64,000 nucleotides of DNA from Leptobrachium leishanense (GCA_009667805.1 CM019069.1:99421204-99485203); one strand, 5' to 3'; positions 32,278-43,576 are shown, numbered from the stretch's first letter. The notes: a model not told the origin generated them from the letters alone. Made by a program: numbers and translations.

Positions 32278-35200
32278 ATGTCAGAAAGACTAAAAAGGAC
32301 AGGCAGACGCTCCCAGACACAGATAAGAGGGCAAGCAGCCTCTGTGTCGGGAGGCTGTGCCTCTAGTCATCGTGGACGTGGTGCATCCTCTGCAGGGGCA
32401 CGCTTGTCCTTTCTAACTGGTGCTGGCGTCTTAAACAGCAGCAACATACAGAGGATTTGGTGGATTGGCTAACCAGGCCATCCGAGTCCTCCGCCAGCCA
32501 GGCTTGTAGTGGTTTACAGTCCACCTCAGCTGCCAAAGCATCTAATGCAGCCTCCATGTCCACAGCTACTCTTGCCGTACCCTCACCAACATACACAGAG
32601 GAGTCAGCTGAATTGTTTGACTACAATGACAGTGACATGCTGCTTGAGGATGCGCAGCAACTACAGTGCTCTGATTCAATCTCTAAGGTTGAGGAAGGGA
32701 GTATAATCAACCTAGATGAAGGGGGTGCCAGTGACATACAAATAACTGGCACTCATGTTCCCCCAGCAGCTGCAGCATATTGCGAGGTTGGCTCCAGTGA
32801 CGAGGAGATAAGGGGTGATGACGATGATGAGGTCACTGACTCCACCTGGGTGCCTGATCGATCAGAGGAGTCAAGTGAGGAGGAGGAGGAGGAACAACAA
32901 ACATGAGGCACAACATCCTCTATGACCAACCGTAACCAGTCCAAGGCATCAGAAGTCACAGCTGCTCAGGTGCAGAGCGCTGTTGTCTCAAAGCACATGT
33001 ACAGGAAGTCTGCTGTCTGGGAGTTCTTTAAGAAATGTACAGCAGACCGCACCGTTGCGATTTGTAATCTATGTCAGATGAGGATCAAGCGTGGGAAAGA
33101 CATCCCACGCTTGGGTACCACGTGCTTGAGGCGACATATGACCACCTGCCACGTATCCCGTTGGCACAACACTTTGCATAGGTCCTCCTCCTCCTCATTT
33201 GTCTCTACCCCCACTATATGTCCTGCCATGTCATTGCCTACAACCTCCACTGACAGGGATGATGCTACAGTAATGGGTGTACCAGGTCCTTCCTCAGAAT
33301 GTGACAGCATCCCATCAGCTGAAGATTTACGCAGTCAGATTACGTTGCCCCAGCTGCTGCAGCGTAAGAAAAAATATAGTCCCAACCATCCCCAAGCACA
33401 GCGTCTAAATGCCAGCTTAGCAAAATTACTCGCATTACATCTGCTGCCTTTCCAGCTGGTGGACTCTGCGTCCTTGCGTGAATTTGCTGAATGTGCTGTA
33501 CCACAGTGGCAGGTTCCAAAACGCCATTTCTTTTCACGGAAGGCCATTCCAGCACTATACCAGCATGTGGAAGACAATGTTATGGAGTCATTGGGAAAGG
33601 CAGTCAGCAGCAAGGTGCACATGACTTAAGACACGTGGTCCAGCAAGCATGGACAGGGCCGTTACATTTCCTTCACGGCACACTGGGTAACTCTGATTGC
33701 AGCTGGGAGGGATCCAAGATGGGGCTCTGTGCTGGAGCTTGTTCATCCACCATGCCTCCAGAAAGCTGCTTGTATGAGGTCTGTCTGCTCCACCACCTCT
33801 TCCTCCTCCTCCTCCTCCTTCTCTGTCTCTGGCAAAGTGGCAGTTAAACCGACGCGTGGCAGGGGCTACGCAATGGATCAAGCAAAAAGATGCCATATTG
33901 TGCTTGAGCTGGTTTGTTTAGGGGATAGGAGCCACACCGGGCCAAAAATTCTGTCAGCTCTGCAGTGGCAGGTGCAGAGATGGTTAACACCACGCCAGCT
34001 TCAGCTGGGAATGGTCATCTGTGATAATGGCAGCAACCTTCTCTCCGCCCTACGCCAGGGTAAGTTGACGCATGTACTATGCCTAGCACACGTCCTAAAT
34101 CTGGTGGTACAGCATTTCCTAACCAGGTACCCAGGGCTGGCAGAGCTTCTCAGCCAGGCCAGAAAAGTCTGCAGCCACTCCAGACGGTCATTCCCAGCAA
34201 GTGTTCGCCTGGCAGAAATTCAAAGAGAATTCCACCGTCCCACAAACCGTCTGATGTGTGACATGCCCACCAGGTAGAACTCGACATTAGCAATGCTGCA
34301 GCGTCTGCACAAGCAGCAGAGGGCCATCAATGAGTGCCTGTGTGAGTATGGCACAAGGACAGGTTCAGGCCAACTTGTTTTTTTTCTCCCCTGCAGTGGC
34401 TGATGATCAAGGATGCATGCACTGTACTGTCACCATTTGAGGAGGCAACGAGGATGGTGAGCAGGGACAGTGCATGCATCAGTGACACAATTCCTTTAGT
34501 GGTCCTGCTGGAGCGCACTCTGCGGGGAATTACAGATGTGGCACTAGAGGCAGAGCAGCGGGAGGAAGAGGAGGCCTTCCCTAGCTCTCAAGGCCCCAGT
34601 CTTTACGCAGACACATTCCTGTGGGTCCTCAGATCAGACAGGAGGAGGATGAGGAGGAGTAGGAATATTTAAGTAGTGGGTGCATTGAAGGTGGGGATTC
34701 CTCAAGGGAGGGTTTTGTGTGCCCAGAAACCCATGGACTAGTACGTGGCTGGGAGGAGGAAGTGCACAATGGGGTCATCCTCATTGACCAGGAAGACTCG
34801 GAAGCTAATGCCATCTCCAACCTACGCTGCATGAGCTCCTTTATCCTGCAAAGCCTGCTAAAGGACCCCAGGATTCGTGCTATCAAGGAGAGGGATCATT
34901 ACTGGTTGGCAAGCCTTCTTGATCCACGATACAAGGGTAAAGTTGCAGAGCTCATCCTGCCCACACAGAGGGAGAACAGGATGAAACAACTTGAGGACGC
35001 TCTAAAGCGACACTTGTGTAACACCTTTCCAGGCACTGGTAGGTTACCAAGTGATAACACAGGTGCTTCTGAGGCTGCGGATGATCAGAGGAAGAGCGGT
35101 GAAGGCTAATGCCTTTTTAATTTGTTTTAGTCCACGACGCCCAGGGACATCAAATGTAGGCACCCATTGCCAGCGTCTTCACCATATGGTGCAGGACTAC

Positions 35201-35990
35201 CTAGGGGCAAGGGCAGACCTGTATACCTTTACAGCAGATGATCCACTGGCTTACTGAGTGTTGAGATTGGATCACTGGCCAGAACTTAGCCAATATGCTA
35301 TGCAGCTACTAGGTAGCCCTTCATCCAGCGTGCTTTCTGAAAGGACGTTCAGTGCCGCTGGAGGTTTTGTTATGTTTTATACATTAACTGGGCTGTTACT
35401 CCTGGCTGTTGCAGCCGCTCGGGTGAGTATGGGCGCGACACCATTTTTTTCTGTATGTATGTATATTATGCTTGTAACACCAGTTTGTCGTTTTGCTGCT
35501 GTTCCCTTTTCCATGTTTTTGTTTTAACACCAAATGGGAAGTGTTTGGTGCGTGTATAAATAAAACCCACCATCTTTCTGCCTCTCCTTAGCTGAAAAGC
35601 AGCAGGAGGGGCATTGAGCTGCTCAGTAGAGCGGCTTTTGGTACATTGGTTAGGTACTCACTCTACAAAGAGGTGCCTTGAAGGGGCGAGTGAGCTTACG
35701 TTGCAATGGTCATTGAAACAAACTAAAACCTCATAGTGTTTTGTTGTACATGGAAATACATAGAAACAAGCGCAGATGACACCTTTTTTCTCTTGTTATG
35801 TTTTATACATTAACTGGGCTGTTACTCCTGGCTGTTGCAGCCACTCCGGTGAGTATGGGTGCAATGCCATTTTTTCCTGTATAAAAGAGTGCGTCTGTCC
35901 ACCGACTCTGTAGACCGGCTGACATTTATAAAAATTAATCAGTCCTGGATCAGCAGCTATCAATCCCCTGATGCTGACGTAACTGAATAG
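32278..35990 (+). pseudogene. hAT transposase, BED finger and hATC, multiple lesions
   Basis: Parts in order: a basic N-terminus (32,278-32,450); a Ser/Glu-rich acidic region ending in EEEEEE; a BED zinc finger in the frame from 32,922 (Trp33, Cys48-x2-Cys51, His72-x4-His77); the first catalytic block DTWSS at 33,630; VICDNGSN and CLAHVLNL near 34,015-34,110; NSTLAMLQRL; LLDPRYKGKV near 34,925; the hATC dimerisation block LGSPSSSVLSERTFSAAGG at 35,310-35,366; and a C-terminus from KRVRLSTDSVDRL to the TAG at 35,988. Lesions: a frameshift near 32,450, TGA at 32,904, TAA at 33,627, TAG at 34,275, two or more later frameshifts, and a 510-bp interruption at 35,370-35,880. It cannot make enzyme. 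Confidence 0.88.
35369..35880. repeat. interruption in hATC region with 425-bp-spaced direct repeats
   Basis: Transposase coding stops after SERTFSAAGGFV and resumes at 35,883. The interruption begins and ends with the same segment of about 85 bp (TTATGTTTTATACATTAACT, GGGCTGTTACTCCTGGCTGT, TGCAGCC, GGTGAGTATGGG), spaced 424 bp. It may be a solo insertion, a tandem duplication, or an intron that duplicated: the repeat contains TTGCAG and GGTGAGT, which resemble splice sites. Confidence 0.6.
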
Positions 35991-36119
35991 ATCGGGGATC
36001 TCTTCTGCATTCACAAAACCTCCACCACTGCACTCTTCCACAATACCACAAAGGGGTTACGGTGTGAAGGCACTTGCTGCCACCAAAGGCACAATATTTG
36101 GGTGCACTGACGCCTGTAC

Positions 36120-36720
36120 TAGGGATGTGCGTTTCGGGTTTCGGAATTTCGGAATTTTCACGAAATTTCCCGATTTTCCCGATTTTACGAAAATCTTCAG
36201 ATCCGAATTTTCCGAAAATGAAAACTTTACGAAACGAAACGAAAATTTGTTCGGAATTTTCGAATGGACTAGAAATGTGTAAAATCGAAAATCATTTTCG
36301 TTCCATTCGTAATTTCGGCTCCATTCCTGATTTCGGTTCCATTTCAGTAATTTCGGACAACATATTTTTTGGTTATATCGCTGATTCTGTAATTTTGTAT
36401 CATTCCCATCTCAATGTATCCTTCTTGTAAAACATGAGAAATCTCAATGGCAGAATTATCGTATCGACAGAATTATCGTATCGACAGAAATATCGGACCC
36501 GAAAAACCATTAGTTTACGTCAAAACGAATAGACACTTTGAAACGAGGAGAACAGACGTTCCGAAAAACACGAAAATTTCCGAAATTACGAACAAAAGTC
36601 GATACAAAAAAGAAACGGAAACGAAACGAACCGAAACGGAAATCGGGCGAAACGAAAATTTACAAAATACAAACGAACCGAACCGAATCGAACCGAAAAA
36701 AAAATCGGTGCACAAGTCTA
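36120..36720. mobile_element. hAT-type MITE (601 bp) in the hAT 3' region
   Basis: It starts TAGGGATGTGCGTTTCGGG and ends GGTGCACAAGTCTA, with a perfect 8-bp duplication GCCTGTAC at 36,112-36,119 and 36,721-36,728. It is related to the 446-bp element at 6872 in termini and in TTTCGG/CCGAAA-rich interior. It is non-coding. Confidence 0.92.
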
Positions 36721-36728
36721 GCCTGTAC

Positions 36729-37030
36729 CAGATTCATATCATTTTAATATTGGACAGCTATCAATCCCCTGATGCTGACGTAACTGAATAGATCGGGGAT
36801 CTCTTCTGCATTCCCAAAACCTCCAATCCTGCACTCTTCCACAATACCACAGAGGGGTTACTTACGGTGTGAAGGCACTTGCTGCCACCAAAGGCACAAT
36901 ATTTGGGTGCACTGCCACTGACGCCTATACCAGATTCATATCATTTTAATATTGGACCGCAGGGTCCAACCCTGCACTCTTCCACAATACCACAGAGGGG
37001 TTATGGTGTGACGGCACTGTTGCCGACACT
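36729..37030. repeat. tandemly duplicated hAT 3' region
   Basis: AGCTATCAATCCCCTGATGC and the following 150 bp (CTGCACTCTTCCACAATACC, AAGGCACTTGCTGCCACCAA) repeat the segment at 35,955-36,119, and a third partial copy starts near 36,965. The first unit includes the transposase stop, so the duplication copies the 3' end of the gene. Confidence 0.8.
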
Positions 37031-37480
37031 AAAGGCCCAATTTTAAAGCACCTATTGTTACTTTCTGTTCGGGGTAAATCTGCTTCTCCTCTAGATCCCT
37101 GATCTAGCCTGGTATTTTATCAGCTTCGGAAGAGAAAACATCAAGCTTACGTTGCAATGGAGAATAGCCCACAGATGAAGAAATGAAACACACAGCAAGA
37201 TAGTCTGTGGGCTCTTCTGCCCCACCCAAGTTTTACTGGGGGTTATATAGGTTGGTTTGGACCCTTTTGCACAGTCATGCACAGCAATCTAAACATTACA
37301 GAATCAGCTGGACATATACATATAAGGACATAGTGTTCACCATGCAGAGTCAGGGAACAAAGTGCAATACATGGTATTTGACAACTCTATGTGCAGACAC
37401 CGCTCAATCTGTAGATTGAGCAAATGTTAACCCTTTCCTTCAATCCCCTCTTAGATCATAACATGATCTCCCCCCAACCT
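37031..37480 (-). other. possible retroviral LTR and flank
   Basis: It lies directly downstream (minus sense) of the retroviral pol and env-like frames, and contains purine-rich minus-strand runs (AGAGGGGATTGAAGGAAAGG) such as precede LTRs. I could not find a TG...CA pair or a second LTR, so this is only a positional suggestion. Confidence 0.25.
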
Positions 37481-37614
37481 AGGTTGATAAGTATGAAGTC
37501 CACGTAACCCATGCACCAATATTTGCTGTTGTTGTGCCTATGGCGCGCTTGTGTCTAGGGGCATATGTATACGTATGATTGAGAAACGGGGTGGAGGTTG
37601 TGGGTGGGGCACCA

Positions 37615-37941
37615 TTATCTGAAAAATAGGGGGACACAGCATAGAAGAAGGCTCCGGAACCCAAAATCAATCCCCACACCCCCAATGTACATAAGCATGT
37701 TAATTTGTGGTGTGAGACTGTGTCCTTCATATTCAAAATAGGAGTAGGTTGAGCAGATGATAGGGATAACGTGGGCCTGTTCCTCAGGGATGTCTTGCGG
37801 AGTCTCTATATGTTGAGTGGCCACCTGGCCACTTCCAGGAGTAGTCTCTGGTTGAGACACCCAGGGGGTCCTGTTCTCGCTTTGGGTGGGTTTTTGGACA
37901 ACCCTCTTCTCTGTTGTGGGCTTTTGGTCAGCCCTCTTCAC
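37615..37941 (-). pseudogene. frame after endogenous retrovirus pol, possible env start
   Basis: This minus-strand frame of 108 codons starts just after the integrase C-terminus. It is Thr/Pro/Gln-rich, then has a short hydrophobic stretch near its end. Its position fits the start of env, but no surface or fusion motif is visible, so the call is tentative. There is no env body. Confidence 0.3.
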
Positions 37942-37949
37942 ACGTGATG

Positions 37950-38810
37950 CATGGACCCAAGTTGGCTCTGTTTCCGTCAGAACAGCAGTCTGGGTGATGG
38001 CGACAACACAGGTGGGCTCAGAGAAAGGGAAGAGTTGGGGTTTCCGACCCTTCTATAGACGTTTAACCAGGACCACGTCACCAACCTTAAAAGGATTAAT
38101 AGGGCTCTTCTGGAGACAAAGGAAGAGCACGAGCAACGGATCTCTCAACGGTATGAATAGCATTCACTATGTGATGAACATAAGAGTCCATCAGCTGGTC
38201 GAGGTCACCTCTCTCAATCACCAGGGGGGGCCTGTGCCCAAGGATGGGGGAAAGGCCTACCCATGAGGATCTCAAAAGGGGAGAAACCCATCGATTTAGA
38301 TGGTGTCATTCGCATTTCAGTTAGAATAGCTGGCAGCACACGTTTCCAGTTATGAAATGTGCCTGCTGTGGCCTTCCTTATCTTGTCCTTGAAGTTCCTA
38401 TTTGTGCGTTCGACTATGGCAGAGCTAGTTGGATTGTACGGCAGGTGTAGCTTCCATTCCACCCGTACTGTTTTTGCAAGTTGTTGACATATGAGGGCAG
38501 TGAAGGCAGGACCATTATCAGTATTAATGTTCAAGGGAAAACCCCATCTGGGAATTATTTCCTCAATAAGGATGTGCACTACTGTGCGGGCATCCTCATG
38601 AGTGGTGGCCAACACCTCTGGCCATCTGGAAAACATATCCACAATAACCAGGGCGTATTCTTGCCATTTACCTGTTTTAGGAATGTGGGTGAAATCCATT
38701 TGCAGGTGTGTGAAAGGGGTGGTAGGATAGTTGAGGTGAGCCTCAGAAAGGAGAACAGATGTGTTGGGATTATTACGGAGGCAGGTCAGGCAACAGCCCA
38801 CGTAAAGTTT
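37950..38810 (-). pseudogene. pol: endogenous retrovirus integrase
   Basis: Minus-strand integrase of a class I (gamma/epsilon-like) endogenous retrovirus. The zinc-binding region has CCLTCL preceded by a His pair (around 38,900), and the core has the D, D and E of the DDE triad in LQMDFTHIP, NTDNGPAF and IVERTNR. A frame break at about 38,213 is followed by a C-terminal segment with GDVVLVKRL. The core frame itself is open. Integrase would insert viral cDNA into host DNA. With the breaks around it this is a fossil. Confidence 0.85.
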
Positions 38811-39116
38811 AACTAAAGAGTTCAGGTCAGTAACGTAAAAACATTGGTTAAGTTCAGTCTGAGTCTGTTTACATCCTATATGTCCTACTCCATGAAATTG
38901 GGCATGTATAGTGGAGCACTAGCCTGGGGGATGCAGACGCTACCTGATTTCATGTACAGACCTGAAATAGGATCAAGTGTCTTTACGGGTGTAGACCAGT
39001 CATCTATCTCGTCTGGCGTAGCGTAAGCCTGTAGGGTGGAAAGGAGGAGGGTAGCATATGGCAGGGGTGGGGAGCATGACAACAGTGGCAGGTGACTGGG
39101 CAGCAGCTATCTTCGC

Positions 39117-40040
39117 TTATCTGTCTGCAAATGCATTACCAATGTTGATAGTGTCAGTGCCTAGAGTGTGTGCCCTGCAGCGTATTATGGCTACCGCTGA
39201 TGGGAGGAGGAGTGCCGAGAGCAGAGATTTAACGAGGGTTGAATGGGAAATTGATTTACCATCAGCGGCTACAAAGCTGCGTCTCGCCCAAATGACCCCA
39301 TGATCATGCACCACCCCGTACGCATATTTAGAATCAGTGGAAATGGTAACCCGTTTTCCTGCAAATAGGGGACAGGCTCGGGTGAGGGCAATGAGTTCGG
39401 CGGTCTGCGCGGATTGGTAGGGTATTGGTTTGGCTTCCAGGACAGAATCCGGGAGGGACACAATAGCATAACCAGCCAGGTATGTGGAATCATTGGGACG
39501 GCTGCAGGAGCCGTCCACAAAGACCATAGAGGAATCAGGGATGGGAGTGGACAGCATGTCTGGACGGGGAGACGTATCTTCATTTATGGTGGACGCACAG
39601 TCATGAACTGGTGGGACCTCATCATGGTCCCCCTTAAGACCCAGGAGGGCATTTAAAATAGGAGCGGGACCCACAGGGGGGGATGAGTATTGGATCTGGA
39701 GGGTGGGGCTGGACATCAGAATGACCTCATATCCACTGAGCCTCTGGGCTGACATGTGTTGATTGTGGAGTGTTTTCAACAGAGTAGCAACATTATGTGT
39801 GGTGTGCAATATTGTCTCATGTCCCAGAGTGAAGGGTGTAGCCATTTCAACAATCATAGCGCATGCAGCCAGTGCGCGTAGACAAGCAGGAATGCCTTGA
39901 ACCTGCGTTGGGACTACTTTGGAAAAAAAAGCAACAGGGCGAAGGCCTCCGCCGTGACCCTGAGCTAGGACTCCCGACCATGGTTTTACAATTGTCCCTG
40001 GCATACAAATGGAACAGCTTGCCGTAGTCTGAGATGCCAA
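39117..40040 (-). pseudogene. pol: endogenous retrovirus RT connection and RNase H
   Basis: This minus-strand frame of 307 codons contains the RT connection (VAFFSKVV) and RNase H with all four acidic positions visible: FVDGSC, AELIAL, TDSKYAYG and NAFADR. RNase H removes the RNA strand during reverse transcription. It is offset by a frameshift from the RT frame at about 40,000, and stops separate it from integrase. Confidence 0.85.
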
Positions 40041-40575
40041 GCCCGGGGCTGGTTACCATAGCACATTTAAGAGCAGCATATGCATGAACCATCTTATCAG
40101 ACCATTTGAGTATATCTGGAGATTCGCCCATAGTGGCTTGTCTCAGAATGTTGTCATAGTGGGAACAGTCAGGAATCCATTGTTGGCAGTAACCAATCAT
40201 GCCGAGGAAGGTGAGCAAATCCTTCCGTGTGTGTGGGCGGACCAGACTCACTAGAGCCGCAGCTCTCTTCTGAATGACCCTTCGTTCCCCCTGCCTCAAC
40301 ACAAATCCTAGATATTGTACAGTTTCTTGACACCATTTGTGCCCACATTTATGCAACCATTTCAACAGACTAACACCATCTGTGCGGCTGGCATCCATAG
40401 ACTTGCTACAGAGGAGGAGATCATCCACGTACTGTAACAGGACAGAACCACAGGGGGCAGTCCAGGCTCGGAGCGTGGTTTGGAGGGCAATGATGTACAC
40501 AACCGGACTACCCACAAACCCCATAGGCATACGGGCCCAGCTAAACTGGCGACCCCGAAAAGTGAATGCAAAAAG
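39990..40575 (-). pseudogene. pol: endogenous retrovirus RT, N-terminally truncated
   Basis: It begins inside the RT palm at FAFTFRGRQFSW and has MPMGFVGSP, the catalytic YVDD (codons at 40,420-40,431, minus strand) and YLGFVLRQG. YVDD and the spacing fit class I retroviruses rather than Ty3/gypsy. Sequence upstream of the palm is replaced by a Tc1 remnant at 40,575. No gag or protease is present. Confidence 0.87.
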
Positions 40576-40640
40576 GACAATGACCCAAAGCATACAAGTA
40601 ATTCAACAAAAGAATGGCTTCAACAAAACAAAATACAGCC
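40575..40640 (+). mobile_element. Tc1 transposase remnant (second Asp block)
   Basis: Translates to [20 protein letters not shown], the conserved block around the second catalytic Asp of Tc1 transposases. Only these 22 codons remain. The piece is wedged between the retroviral RT and the gypsy ORF, and by chance is read in one frame with the latter. Confidence 0.8.
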
Positions 40641-42319
40641 CGCAGTGCTGCACTTTATGGTGGAGTTACTGAAGACGACCTTCCAGGAACTATTTAAAAA
40701 CCTGGCTGATTCCCTGGTGCAATTGCTGCAGAAAATTCTGGGCACCTCAACTAAGGTGTGTGCTCCTCCAAACAAACGCCATGATCCCCTGTCTCCTGAA
40801 GAGCGTGTCAGGAGACAAAATAGCAATTTGTGCCTGTACTGCGGGGCAGGATCACATTGGATATCAGATTGCCACGAAAAACCCCCCAGATCTGCGGTTG
40901 TCAAACCAGCACCGGTTTCTAAACCTGCTGCCAATCCCAAAGACGCTCCAGTGCTTAGAACTCTGAAGCAAACCCAGGCTTCCAGGCCTGCTTCTAGGCC
41001 TAAACCTGCTTCAAAGAGACCTACCATCCTTAAGCCGGTACCCCTACCCAAACCGGCCCTCAGGAGATCTCTAGAACCCAAACCTGCATCCCGAACAACT
41101 CATGTACCTACACCTGTCCCCAGACGAACTGTACCCGCTGTATCCAGGCATGTGACGTCTCTGGAGGTCAGTTCAGAAGAGGAGTATGAGAACCCTCTAA
41201 TGCCTATGGAGACTGATTACACTGTGCCCATAGAACCTGTCCTTCCCATGGATCTGGAGACCACCGTACCTGTGGAGACAGATCTACCAACCCCTATGGA
41301 GATCATGTCCATGCCAGTTTCTACTGTGACACAGATCCCTTTCAAACAGGTAATGAAGGCCAGGCTGAAGAAAGCCCAGAAGATTAAGAGCTTCCTTATG
41401 GCGATCACAACTCCCATCACTCCCAGCCAGCACAATCCGCCGCTGTCTTCCTGTGTTTCTTCCCTGTCTGAATATGACCCAGAGGACATCGCTGTCTCTG
41501 AGGAGAGCCCACCGAGACAGACAGCCCGACGCTCAAAGGGACCCCCAGGTCAACACCAGGGGTCTGACACCCCTATAAAGGCATGGCGAGGCTTCTGTTC
41601 TTCATCCAGCGATGGATCTGTATCAGAAAGGGATTGTGGCTGGGAAGAGCAAGAAGAAGAGGACGAGGGCATTAAGTCCTGGCTGTGCGACTATACTTCC
41701 CTTAGTGATGGATCAGGTTTAGAAGGGGAACCGGGAGAAATGGAGAAGATGCCTACTCCGATGCCTTCTTCCTATGTGGGCACCAGGTTCGAAGGTGACT
41801 CTGCCTCCTACTTGTCTCCTTCTGTCGCCAAGGCCAGACGCTCCAAGGACACTCCTGTTCATCAAGACCCCTTACCCGAGGATACATGTCCCTATACGGT
41901 ACAGGGATGTTTTTCTCTACCTACCTTGGTACCACCTGGATACATGGACACCCTCATTCCTGTTGCATCAGTTGACCCATCACCGGAGGACCGAGTCACT
42001 GCTTCTAACGGGACTGTGGTTCGTCGCAAAGATCTCGACATCTTCGTAAGGAGATTGAAGATGCTGAAGGGGGAACGCCATCTGGGTACACGGGTATTCT
42101 CATTCCTGTCATGTCTGCTGACCACAAGAAGACCAAGGCATGGCGGCGTCAGAGGAAGGCACGTGCCCAACCCTGTACCACCACTTCTGACCACCGTTCT
42201 GCCCTCCAGTGGTGTGACGAGTACTGGTCCCAGCACCCACCAGGGTGACCCGTGCCTGGTCATGGGCAGTCCTGCTGCCATCCTTGGTCACTCGGAGCGT
42301 GACCTGAAGGGGGAGGTAC
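40641..42319 (+). CDS. gypsy-type gag end with zinc knuckle and long proline-rich region
   Basis: The open frame covers about 560 codons up to the LTR. It starts inside a gag (LLKTTFQELFKNLADSLVQL), then has PLSPEERVRRQNSNLCLYCG and a CCHC knuckle ending in ISDC, the wording seen in Sushi-type Ty3/gypsy Gag and in domesticated RTL/Mart proteins. About 500 residues follow that are rich in Pro, Ser, Glu and Thr, with repeated KPA, PMET and SSSDGS words, acidic clusters and no protease or RT. A frameshift is likely near 42,110, since an adjacent frame reads KKTKAWRRQRKARAQ and ends at about 42,248. A polypurine tract and LTR follow, so this is the 3' end of an element with an unusual second half. 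Confidence 0.65.
42308..42319 (+). other. polypurine tract of the Sushi-like gypsy
   Basis: AAGGGGGAGGTAC lies immediately before TGTCAGGA. The purine run plus GTAC is the usual plus-strand primer context ahead of a gypsy 3' LTR. Confidence 0.75.
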
Positions 42320-42745
42320 TGTCAGGATCCCTGGCTGTAGCCATCCTGAAACCCCCCCTGGTGGTTCACTTCCATCCTGTTCCTGCCCTGCAGCCAGCAA
42401 CCAGCATCCAGCAGTGTAAGAGTTAAACACCAAACACACGTGACTCACGAAATAAAGGGCTTTGCCCCACACTCACACATTGCTGGTTCATTACGGCTCA
42501 TGCTCACCAAGAGTGAACACCCTTGCTATTGTTTCTATCTGCTACCTGATCCTGATTCCCCATTTCTGGTTCCTGCAAATTACAACCATCATCCCCATCA
42601 TCCTCTACAATCAACTTGGTTAGTCTTTATTTCCATTCACCCTCCACCATCCATATCCTCTGTTTATCAGTGCAGACCACTGCATCCTGGGCTCATACCC
42701 CTGCCATCCAGGTGCCACCCAGGTACCATCCCCACATTCCTGACA
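42320..42745 (+). repeat. 3' LTR of the Sushi-like gypsy (426 bp)
   Basis: It starts TGTCAGGATCC and ends CATTCCTGACA, a perfect 8-base terminal inverted repeat TGTCAGGA/TCCTGACA. It contains AATAAA at 42,451-42,456. A matching 5' LTR was not found in the window. The LTR ends exactly where the truncated LTR of gypsy copy B begins, so this element probably inserted into that LTR. Confidence 0.82.
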
Positions 42746-43556
42746 GTGGTACAGGAAGAGGAAAGAGGTCAGGAGCCTCGTGCAAAGCAGAAGCAGAGTG
42801 AGTGGAGCAGTGAAAGGTGGAGGACGCACGTTGGAGCTGTCAGGGATCGCAACCAGGCCGGAGTACAGACGCTGTCTTACTGGTGCTGGAGATCGGGACA
42901 GTGACCGTGTTAAGACCTAACTGCGCAGCGCTGAGAGGTCTGGAGGAAGAGTTAGATCCGACAGGACCCCGAGTCAGGAGACCGCGCTGATCGATTGGGA
43001 GTGCAGGCGGTGGATCGTTGTTCCAGTTGCAGAGATTTGGCAAGCAGGGAGCAGATTCAGTGGCACGGAGTCCCAGTGTACAGCGGAGAAGATCCTTTGA
43101 TTGAGGCATCGGGTGCCGGACAGTCTCGTTCATCGGATGGGTGAGAGGCCTCCCAGGCTGCAGTTCCCAAATAAGAAACGCACGCTGCAATATTGTTTAA
43201 ATCCACAGGGCCCCAACGGTGACTAGTCGAAGATTGTCTTGTTTCATTCACTGGCCAGTTGAATACAATACCCGGGTACCCGAGACAACACACATACACA
43301 TTTTTGAGCAATTATTCACGGGACTTACACTCCAGAACTGAGGGGTTAACCGTTTCTTTTGCCGCCGCATGTTTTTCCCGCGTTACGAATTCTTGTCATT
43401 TAAATACCGTATATGCATAATATATGCTGCTTTATTGGGATCAGTAAAGAATATAATACATAAAAATGCACAACAGTGCTGGTGTATAGTTATTTCCTAG
43501 TGCGGTGAGACTAACCCGAGGTTTATTCAGCGGCTCCTCTGGGGGTGAGCGCTACA
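42746..43556 (+). repeat. 5' LTR of gypsy copy B, 5' truncated
   Basis: From GTGGTACAGGAAGAGG this matches the 3' LTR of the same copy (from about 49,486) to the terminal AGCGCTACA. The first 140 bases are missing, replaced by the neighbouring LTR. Confidence 0.9.
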
Positions 43557-43558
43557 CG

Positions 43559-43576
43559 TGGGGGCTCGTCCGGGAT
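43559..43576 (+). other. primer-binding site of gypsy copy B
   Basis: The 18 bases are identical to those of copy A (tRNA-Pro type), two bases after the LTR. Confidence 0.88.

Larger units (their letters stand above)
30743..37030 (+). mobile_element. decayed hAT transposon with BED-finger transposase
   Basis: In order: a GTTCGG-rich subterminal region that joins L1 sequence at 30,743 (the terminal repeat is missing, so the left end is truncated), a TATA box, a 71-bp leader array, a multi-lesion transposase (32,278-35,990) and a 3' region that is partly tandem-duplicated and hit by a MITE at 36,120. The 3' terminal repeat was not found. Leader sequence is shared with the element at 1-3617. 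It is the likely type of enzyme source for the TAGGGATG-type MITEs here, though the link between termini and enzyme is inferred. Confidence 0.8.

Noticed and set aside
32753..33622. Minus-strand frames opposite the hAT transposase
   Set aside because: They are shadows; the plus strand carries the BED finger.
35369..35880. LTR retrotransposon with two 85-bp LTRs
   Set aside because: The repeats lack TG...CA ends and no element coding lies between; kept only as an unexplained interruption.
38481..39656. Plus-strand frames opposite the retroviral pol
   Set aside because: They are shadows of integrase and RNase H, which have full motifs on the minus strand.
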